DNA from: an uncultured Polaribacter sp.
GTDB taxonomy: Bacteria > Bacteroidota > Bacteroidia > Flavobacteriales > Flavobacteriaceae
Length of the DNA stretch: 64,000 nt
NCBI GenBank assembly: GCA_943788045.1
Contig: CALSOT010000002.1
Span: 186,001 to 250,000 of the forward strand
Reading direction: 5' to 3'
The notes beneath the pieces are model-generated. The model was given only the letters and a program-made list of their open reading frames with translations, ran no database searches and was not told where the DNA came from. Made by a program: the position numbers and the translations under genes. Positions 48,116 to 55,420 of this stretch are shown piece by piece (positions within the stretch are counted from its first letter, which is position 1; the number at the start of each line of letters is the position of its first letter).

Positions 48116-51100
48116 ATGTTTAATAAGATTATAATCATTGCTTTTTTATTAGGGTTTGGATATTCTAATGCCCAAAATACATACCATTTCAGCAGTTCTG
48201 CTGGTAGCGATTCAAATGATGGAAGTGCTTGGTAGTCCTTTTCAAACCATTTCTAAACTAAATAGTTTAGCACTTTCAGGGGGTGATAAAATAGTATTTA
48301 AGCGAGGTGATACCTTTGTAGGTCAAATTATAGTATCCCATTCTGGGACAAATGGTGCTCCCATTGTTTATGACAGTTATGGTACAGGAGCTTTACCAAT
48401 TTTATCTGCGAGTAATGGTAGTAATGGTACTGCAGACCCTTTAAGTACTATCGATATTTTAGATCAGGAATATTTAGAGTTTCATAATTTACATATAGAA
48501 AACGAAAGGTTTGATGCAGCTCCGAATGCAGACGATGATAAGTCTTTTGGAATATTAATTCATAGTAATAAAACATTGCCTGAATCTAAAAATTTTGAAG
48601 ACAGAACTTTATCCAACTATTTTAGGTTTTCTAATCTTCATTTTGAAAACATTTATTCATTAGGTATTACGGGTATAGCGTTTAATAAGGTAAGAACTAC
48701 CGCTATATACTTTGACGATGCTTTTGCAAACGATGTTATTGTTGAAGATTGTTATTTTACTGATTTACAACGTACAGGGGTTTGGTTAAAGAGATATGTA
48801 TCTGATGCTATAATAAGAAACAATAAGTTTATTGATTTAGGTGGCTCTGGTACAATTATATCTACTTCTAAAAGAGTCTTATATGAGCATAATCTAATGC
48901 GTTTTTCAGGATCTGAATCAGACTCAAGAATGGCGAAAAGAGGAAGCGGTATGTGGGTCTATAATACAGATGATATGGTAGCTCAGTATAACGTTTCTCA
49001 GCATGCAAGAGGAGATGGTGACTCTTCTGGAATGCATGTCGATTATGGGAATTCTAATATACTATTTCAATACAATTATTCTGAAGATTCGGCGGGTGGT
49101 TTTTGTGAAACTCTAGGTGATAATGATAATGTCATTTGGAGGTATAATGTAAGTGTAAATGATGGAACGACAGATAAGAGTGGAAAAAACATATTATTAT
49201 GGGTAAGTGATTTTGCTGGTGAAAATTCGAACGGTACAACTAGAAAGGTGGAAAGCGATCATGTATATATCTATAACAATACTATATACCAAGGTAAAGA
49301 TTATAAAAATGTGGTAGGAGATTCTAAAATACTCTTTCAAGTTAAATCGTTAAATTTTTCAAACAATATTATCTATTTAGAATCTGACGCTAAACTTGGA
49401 AAAGCAGGGTATACTGCCAATATAGCGCCTCCGAATTTTAACAAAAACATCATAACCGGTGGTGATATAAAAACTGAATTCAAAGAATTTAGATACTTCA
49501 AAAATAGAACAAGATCCTTTATTTTTATTAACAGGTACAAGGCAATCCTCAGGATATAAACTGCAATCAGGGAGTCCGGCATTAGGAGCTGCATTCAGTT
49601 TTACAGAACCTACATTTCCGCTAGCAGGAGTTGGGATATTTAAAGATATTACCTCTAAGGCAACCAAAGATATTTATGGCAACCCTGTAGATTTGTTATC
49701 ATCAACCAATATTGGTGCCTATAACGGTCCGGGCGAGACCAATAGCCCTATTGCAAACACATACGAAGCAGAATCTGGTACTATAGCAGGGGGGGGGACT
49801 ATAATTAATAGTTGCTCAAATGGCTCTGGTGGTAAAGCGGTTAATGTTGGTAGTCAGGGCAAAACCTTAACAATAAGTAATATCAATGTACCAATTACTG
49901 ATAGTTATTTAATTAAAGTGTTTTATGCAAACCCATCTAAATCCAATCTAAAAGTTACCGTTAATAGTGATGAAACCGAAACCATTATTTTACCCAACTC
50001 AGACGGATTTTGTTACCAGGGAGGTAATCCTACAAGTTTTGATTTTATAAAAACTTTAAATTCGGGTGATAATACTATTAAATTAGAACAAGGTTTTATC
50101 GATAAGATAGAAGTTGTGTCTATAAATGATGACGCCACATTGAGCAATTGGCAAGGTACTACAAACAATAATTGGCATACAGCATCTAACTGGAGTACTT
50201 CTTCAGTGCCTACTGCAAGCCAAATAATTACAATACCATCGGGTTTAACAAATTATCCAACAGCAGAAAGCGCAGTGTCATTTAACACGATGACACTTAA
50301 AAACGGAGCTACTTTTATCCCTGGAAATAATACAGTAACCGGTACTATTACTTATGAAAGAAATTTACCAAATACAGATTGGTATTTAATAAGCCCACCT
50401 GTTAGCGGAGAATCTATGGAAGATTTAATCTCTAATCATTCCTTAGCAACAGGTTCAGGCACAAATGTAGGTCTTGCTAATTTTGTTAATACGAATTCAA
50501 ATCCTTGGAATTATAAAAGTGCTACATCTACGGGTGCATTAAATGCAGCACAAGGATATTCTGTAAAACTACAAGCAGCAGCAGATATCTCTTTTACGGG
50601 TAGCGCAAATACATCAGATGTAAATTATACAGTGAGTGGTGGTAATAGCAACAACTTTTATTTATTAGGAAACCCTTTTACATCTTATGTAAATTCAACA
50701 TTATTTCTTAATAAAAACACAACTCTTCTTTCTGAACCAACCATTTGGTTGTGGGACGGTACAACATACCAAACTTACAATTTGGTAAGCCCTCTTGAAG
50801 TAGCACCCGCACAAGGATTTTTTGTAGATATCGATGATAGTGTAACTAATGCTGATATTGTTTTTGAAACTTCAAATCAAAGTCATCAATCTACAGATAC
50901 TTTTATGAGAGAAGAGCCTATTGCTAATTTTGAATGTCTATAGAAAGTGACATACGAAAAGTGCCACAAAAGTATTTTATGTAGCAGGAAAAACAACAGG
51001 TTTTGATAATGGTTATGATTCTAAACTATTTAGCGGAGCTTGCGAATAGCTTTAGCGTTTATACTGAGTTAGTTGGCGATAAACAAGGAGAAAAACTAGC

Positions 51101-51591
51101 CATTCAAACATTAGATAAAGACGATACTTCTATCATACCAGTGGGTGTCATAGCAAATGTAGGCAAAGAGATTACTTTTTCTTTAAAGAGTGAAAATTTA
51201 GGAGAAGATGTAAGTATCTATTTAGAAGATAAATTAACAGGCGCTTTTATAAACGTATCTGAAACTACTTACCAAGCAACAATAACTGAAGAAGCGCAGA
51301 GTGTTGGTAGATTTTATATTCATACTACATGCAGCTAGTTTAAGTACAGAGCATCTAAACGCAAACAATATCAGTATCTACAAATCATCTTTTAATGAAA
51401 TTACCATTAACGGATTGACTGACGAAGCTACTTTTAAAATGTTTTCTGTAACTGGAAAAGAAGTAATGCATACTCGATTTGCATCTCATGGTAAAAAAGA
51501 GATCACTTTACCAAGTTTAGCAAAAGGAGTTTACGTTGTTCAGTTAACCACGGAAGCAGGTACAATAAACAAGAAAATAATTTTAGAATAA
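48116..51591 (+). pseudogene. T9SS right-handed beta-helix protein, broken by six single-base indels
   Basis: This was one large exported protein. A signal peptide (MFNKIIIIAFLLGFGYSNAQ) is encoded from 48116. A parallel beta-helix region follows (residues ~25-500; NDGSAW, KRGDTFVGQI), as in polysaccharide lyases. A CBM6/35-like carbohydrate-binding domain comes next (YEAESGTIAGGGTI at ~49766), then a region with SNWSTSSVPTASQIITIP. A C-terminal T9SS type A sorting domain (FKMFSVTGKEV ... GVYVVQLTTEAG) ends at 51591. Frame breaks are +1 at ~48233, +1 at ~49499, -1 at ~50935, -1 at ~50957, +1 at ~51038 and +1 at ~51333; correcting each gives continuous family-like sequence. A lyase or glycan-binding role is likely for the intact form. 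A long G run lies at 49789-49797. Confidence 0.75.
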
Positions 51592-51618
51592 GTAACGAGA
51601 ATTTTAAGGCAGTACATC

Positions 51619-51789
51619 ATGAAAAAAAATATAGAAAATAACCAAGAAGAAATTACGCGTAAAGACGCCATAAAAAAGATTGGTACTTATGGTAAATATG
51701 CCGCGTTAACTGCATTGGGTACTTATATGGTATTGAATCCACAGAAAGCACAAGCACAGAGCCCTGAAGAACCAGGAACTGGGTTTTAA
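51619..51789 (+). CDS. Small signal-peptide-like protein, unrecognised
   Basis: This is a 56-residue ORF too short for routine calling, 27 bases after the beta-helix gene. It has an acidic and Asn-rich start (MKKNIENNQEE), a basic TRKDAIKKIGTYGKYA segment, a hydrophobic stretch (AALTALGTYMVL), a likely signal-peptidase site after AQA, and a short tail QSPEEPGTGF. This resembles a Tat-like leader without the twin Arg, or a secretion leader with a nine- or ten-residue mature peptide. A strong terminator follows only 17 bases later, so the ORF ends the transcript. I do not recognise a characterised family. Confidence 0.6.
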   Translation: MKKNIENNQEEITRKDAIKKIGTYGKYAALTALGTYMVLNPQKAQAQSPEEPGTGF

Positions 51790-51806
51790 CATACATCTCG
51801 TACATG

Positions 51807-51848
51807 AAAAAACAGGGTTAAATGAATACGAATTTAACCCTGTTTTTT
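51807..51848 (+). terminator. Strong terminator after small ORF
   Basis: AAAAAACAGGGTTAAAT (51807-51823) and ATTTAACCCTGTTTTTT (51832-51848) form a perfect 17-bp stem whose 3' arm is the T run. It closes the beta-helix/small-peptide unit. Confidence 0.9.
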
Positions 51849-52047
51849 GTTTTATTATACAAGCCTCTCATTCTATGAATTTTATTTCTGTAAACTTCCT
51901 ACAGTTTTAAAGAAATATTTTTATAATGTGCTTTTTATTTCGTATCTTGATTAGGTAAGGGTGCTACCTTACATATAGACTGGTAATTACCTAGTTTCTA
52001 AAAATACTACAATTTTTTACAAGTTATTCTACTATATTTATATAAAT

Positions 52048-52083
52048 ATTGTACAACTTTTATGTTTTTATTGTACAACTTTT
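52048..52083. repeat. Direct repeats ATTGTACAACTTTT, 22-base period
   Basis: Identical 14-base copies start at 52048 and 52070; each contains the palindrome TTGTACAA. Two helical turns separate them, so a protein could bind both on one DNA face. Confidence 0.6.
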
Positions 52084-52305
52084 TCCAATTAGATACGTAT
52101 GAATGTTGTAAAAGTATAGGCAGAATGTCCTAAAAGATACGGAAGAAATTATTTTCTTTAACTGACCAGAGAAACGAACACGCACATAGCTGTCATAAAG
52201 GAGCAAAGAAAAGGTAATAATTTCCTCATTTTAGTGTTGTATTATTTGTACATAAAAGCAAATCTTTCGATAATATTCTTTCTCCTAAAAAAAAGTATAT
52301 TTTAC

Positions 52306-52343
52306 ACTGCGGAAATCCACAAAATAAACTGCGGTTATCCGCA
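52306..52343. repeat. Paired short palindromes TGCGG-nnnT-CCgCA
   Basis: ACTGCGGAAATCCACA (52306-52321) and ACTGCGGTTATCCGCA (52328-52343) are near-identical with a 22-base period. The second forms a TGCGG/CCGCA hairpin with a four-base loop; the first has one mismatch. They could be the remains of a mobile element or a recombination site. Confidence 0.5.
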
Positions 52344-52600
52344 AGCTTAATTGTTAGAAGATGTTTAGTTTTGATAGCAAAAAATTTGAAGCAATTTTAA
52401 TTTAATTGCTTTTCTAGAGAGTGCTTAAGACAAACGTGAATCGTAAATTTTAATTTCTTTTCGTTCTTTTTGCCTGGCTAACGCTCTTTTTAGTACATTT
52501 ATTTTTGAGTTAAAAACTGCGAAAAGACTAAACAAATTACTGCTTGGTAGTATCATCAGCTCTATATGGTGTTATTATTATAAAATAGAATTCAATTACT

Positions 52601-53275
52601 ATGAAAAAGAACCCCATAAATGAAACAACTTATGACTATCAATTTCTTAAAAATAAATTAAAAGAAATTGGAGATAGTGGAACAGAAGATGACAAAATTC
52701 GTTTGCACAGAGCAATCAGTTGGTTAAAGTGTACAGAAGAAAATGAGAACAATCCAGATATTAAATTTATCTCCCTTTGGATTGCCTTTAATGCCTGTTA
52801 TGCCCATGATGACGCTCATTTAGAATCCTTTACAGAAAAACAACACTTTAAAGATTTTATACTAAAATTAGTAAAGCATGACACTCAAGAATTATTTTTT
52901 AATATTTTATGGAAAAAATTTTCAGGGCCCATAAGAACCCTAATAGAAAATCAATATGCCGATAAGTATTTTTGGGTAGCACAACGTGAAAACCATCAAA
53001 ATTGGGAAAGATCATTTAAAAGCACAATTGAAAAAGGTAGTAGGTATTTGGCAAATCAAGAAGTGGATAAATTATTAGAAATTGTATTAGATCGTTTATA
53101 TACAGTGCGTAACCAATTACTGCATGGTGGTGCTACCTATAAAAGCAAAGTAAACCGGGCTCAAGTAAAAGATGCAGGTAACATACTGTCTTTTTTAATG
53201 CCTGTAATTATAAATATCATGATTGAAAACATTGATGACGATTGGGGCCCTATCAAGTACCCTGTAATCTCTTAA
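52601..53275 (+). CDS. HEPN domain protein, Apea-like
   Basis: This 224-residue protein is mostly helical and ends with a HEPN-like core. The RxxxxH motif is intact: Arg170 and His175 in TVRNQLLHGGATY, followed by a conserved NRAQVKDAGNIL helix. HEPN domains with this motif are often metal-independent RNases in toxins and defence systems. The N-terminal half (LHRAISWLKCTE, FISLWIAFNACY) matches Apea-type HEPN proteins I know only as families, with no firm function. No antitoxin gene is adjacent. It lies 45 bases before rmuC on the same strand, so the two may be cotranscribed. Confidence 0.72.
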   Translation: MKKNPINETTYDYQFLKNKLKEIGDSGTEDDKIRLHRAISWLKCTEENENNPDIKFISLWIAFNACYAHDDAHLESFTEKQHFKDFILKLVKHDTQELFFNILWKKFSGPIRTLIENQYADKYFWVAQRENHQNWERSFKSTIEKGSRYLANQEVDKLLEIVLDRLYTVRNQLLHGGATYKSKVNRAQVKDAGNILSFLMPVIINIMIENIDDDWGPIKYPVIS

Positions 53276-53320
53276 AAAATTACGTAATTAAAATTTAACC
53301 GCAACAAAAAAATAAAATTT

Positions 53321-54823
53321 ATGGAGATCATTACTACTATCATTTCATTTATATGTCTCATATTTTTGGTGTTCATCTATGTACAATTAGCAAAAGCGAA
53401 AGCCACTTCCATAGTGCCAGAAATTGAAGCTTTACTTAAAAAAGAACTTAAAGAAAATCGCACAGAACTTTCAGAGTCATTAAAAAATAATCGTACAGAA
53501 TTGTCTGATGGTTTAGATAAACTTACCAAGAGCTTAGAAGATAAGTTAAAAATAATTACTGATGATTTAAATACCAACTCTAAAGAAAATCGATCTGAAC
53601 AAAATAAATCCTTAAAAGCCTTTGAAGATGTTTTTAAACAGAGTGTAAAAGAATTTAATGATCTTCAAAAAGAGAAGTTCGATAATATGAACGAAAATCA
53701 GAAGGAGTTGGTTAAAACCACTGAATTAAAACTATCACAAATTAAGGAAGGTTTCAACACAAGTGCTAAAGATAATAGAGAGGAGCTCACAAAATCACTC
53801 AAAAGTTTTAGCGATACTTTTTCTAAAAACGTAAAAGATTTTAATGCTCTTCAAGAACAAAAGTTTCGCGAGATGAGTGCTAAGCAAGATAAACTGGTAA
53901 ATGCGACAGAAAAAAAACTCGAAGAGATGCGTGAAACTGTAGATGAAAAATTACATAAAACTTTAGAGGAGCGGTTGGGGCAATCATTTAAAATTGTTAG
54001 TGATCGCTTAGAGGCAGTACAAAAAGGTTTGGGGGAGATGAAGACTTTGGCCAATGGCGTTGGAGATTTAAAAAAGGTATTAAGCAATGTAAAAACTAGA
54101 GGGGTTTTAGGAGAAATTCAACTCGGTAATATCTTAGAACAAATCATGGCACCTGAGCAGTACGAGGCAAATGTTAAAACAAAGTTGGGCTCTTCAGATC
54201 ATGTTGAGTTTGCCATTAAACTTCCCGGAAAAGATGATGTAGGCAAAGAAGTCTATTTACCCATTGATGCTAAATTTCCACAAGAAGATTATGTGCGTCT
54301 GCAAACAGCTTATGATGAAGGAGATACTGTGGGTATAGAAAAAGCAAACAAAGCATTGGTGCAGTCTGTAAAGAAATTTGCAAAAGACATTCGCAGCAAA
54401 TACATAGATCCGCCAAACACCACAGATTTTGGAATTATGTTTTTACCGCTAGAAGGCTTGTTTGCTGAGATAGTACGTCAACCAGAAGTAGTAGCTTTAT
54501 TGCAAAGAGAATACAAAATAATTGTAACAGGCCCTACAACTTTAGCGGCAATGTTAAATAGCCTTCAAATGGGTTTTAAAACTTTAGCAATCCAAAAAAG
54601 AAGCAGCGAGGTTTGGCAAGTATTAGGCGCGGTTAAAAAACAATTTGGTGAATTTGGCAAAGTATTAAAAAATGCCCAAGCAAAAATACGTCAAGCAGAT
54701 GGCGAATTAGAAAAGTTAGTGACTACAAGAACCAATATGATGATCTCTAAACTAAAAAGTGTGGAAGAGTTGCCAGTGGCAGAAACAGAAGAAATATTAG
54801 GAAAGCCAAAACTAGAAGAATAA
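53321..54823 (+). CDS. rmuC: DNA recombination protein RmuC
   Basis: RmuC family proteins are predicted nuclease-fold (PD-(D/E)XK-like) proteins that limit DNA inversions. The 500-residue sequence has an N-terminal membrane anchor (residues ~2-22), a long coiled coil (about 30-230) with repeated SKENRxExxKSLK segments, and the RmuC core with KTRGVLGEIQLGNILEQI near 260, LPIDAKFPQEDYVRLQ near 325 and FGIMFLPLEGLFAEI near 370. It follows the HEPN gene. Confidence 0.93.
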   Translation: MEIITTIISFICLIFLVFIYVQLAKAKATSIVPEIEALLKKELKENRTELSESLKNNRTELSDGLDKLTKSLEDKLKIITDDLNTNSKENRSEQNKSLKAFEDVFKQSVKEFNDLQKEKFDNMNENQKELVKTTELKLSQIKEGFNTSAKDNREELTKSLKSFSDTFSKNVKDFNALQEQKFREMSAKQDKLVNATEKKLEEMRETVDEKLHKTLEERLGQSFKIVSDRLEAVQKGLGEMKTLANGVGDLKKVLSNVKTRGVLGEIQLGNILEQIMAPEQYEANVKTKLGSSDHVEFAIKLPGKDDVGKEVYLPIDAKFPQEDYVRLQTAYDEGDTVGIEKANKALVQSVKKFAKDIRSKYIDPPNTTDFGIMFLPLEGLFAEIVRQPEVVALLQREYKIIVTGPTTLAAMLNSLQMGFKTLAIQKRSSEVWQVLGAVKKQFGEFGKVLKNAQAKIRQADGELEKLVTTRTNMMISKLKSVEELPVAETEEILGKPKLEE

Positions 54824-55281
54824 AGGTTTATGAGTTATCTAAGTCCTCTTTGGTCGTAGAAAAAACAAACTTGGCACGATCAAGTGGCTTCTTGTATTGT
54901 TGTAAATAAGTAAGTTATCATTTTGTTTGTTGTTAGTGGCAACATTGTTAAATACATAATAAATACTTTTAACAACACTGTATAGTAAAAACCTTTTAGA
55001 CTACGTTCCATACCCAAATCGAAGGCTGCTTTTTTTTGTGTTTTAAAATAATAATATCGTAAATCCTACCAAAAACGAATTCTAATAATTTGATTTCTTT
55101 TTAGTGAGATATCAAAATAGAAGCCCTCAAAAGTTAATGCGTTAATTTTATAAATTAATTGACGCCAAAGCTTTTGAACCCAATTCTCTTTTTTATGCAT
55201 AATACGTTATAAATAGGATAGTTATAATTCAAATATAATAATTAAATGAGCGATACGTTTAGTTTTTATAGCTCAATATTT

Positions 55282-55289
55282 TAATTTTG
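55282..55289 (+). promoter_or_regulatory. -7 box for candidate small RNA
   Basis: TAATTTTG matches TAnnTTTG. A weak -33-like TTTAG lies about 20 bases upstream (near 55258). The first hairpin of the candidate RNA starts about eight bases after this box. Confidence 0.5.
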
Positions 55290-55294
55290 GCTAT

Positions 55295-55388
55295 TTAATG
55301 GATGTTACCATTCATCGGGGTTGGCCAAGCCAACTAAAAAATCTAAATGAAATCTCAAAAGTCCCTTTTAAAAGGACTTTTGTTTTTG
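55295..55388 (+). ncRNA. Candidate small RNA with three hairpins and terminator
   Basis: After the -7 box come three hairpins in series: ATGGATG/CATTCAT with loop TTAC near 55298, GTTGGC/GCCAAC with loop CAA near 55318-55332, and the terminator CAAAAGTCC (55356-55364) / GGACTTTTG (55374-55382) followed by TTTTT. No plus-strand ORF precedes the terminator within 530 bases, so an independent short transcript is the simplest explanation. It sits tail-to-tail with the PUL regulator and could be antisense to its 3' end. I cannot assign an RNA family. Confidence 0.5.
55356..55387 (+). terminator. Terminator of candidate small RNA
   Basis: CAAAAGTCC and GGACTTTTG are perfect 9-bp arms with a loop that can pair further (TTTT/AAAA), followed by five T. 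It may also end the regulator transcript from the other strand. Confidence 0.75.
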
Positions 55389-55420
55389 TGACAAGTATAT
55401 TTCTTGTAAAGAATAGGTCT

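Larger units (their letters stand above)
51790..52600. other. 811-base gap with terminator and phased repeats
   Basis: No credible protein gene is seen. It contains the terminator at 51807-51848, two copies of ATTGTACAACTTTT 22 bases apart (52048, 52070), two copies of an ACTGCGG...TCC-CA palindrome 22 bases apart (52306, 52328), a hairpin AAGCAATT...AATTGCTT at 52389-52411, and the leader of the HEPN gene. The composition stays AT-rich except for the TGCGG words. Confidence 0.55.
54824..55420. other. 597-base gap with sRNA candidate and possible gene remnants
   Basis: No clear protein gene is seen. A minus-strand tail (stop at 54828-54830) reads YKKPLDRAKFVFSTTKEDLDNS and could be a remnant. 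A 44-codon minus-strand ORF lies at 55066-55200 (starts MHKKENWVQKLW), unsupported by anything else. The right-hand end carries the predicted small RNA. Confidence 0.45.

Noticed and set aside
52340..52500. Integron attC-like sequence (GTTAG ... CTAAC words)
   Set aside because: The GTTRRRY/RYYYAAC cores do not fit and no integron integrase or cassette array is present.
54828..54914. Minus-strand tail YKKPLDRAKFVFSTTKEDLDNS
   Set aside because: It looks protein-like but has stop codons directly upstream and no start; too short to call beyond a possible remnant.
55066..55200. 44-codon minus-strand ORF starting MHKKENWVQKLW
   Set aside because: It is short, has no promoter or homologue I recognise, and lies in a gap; kept only as a note.
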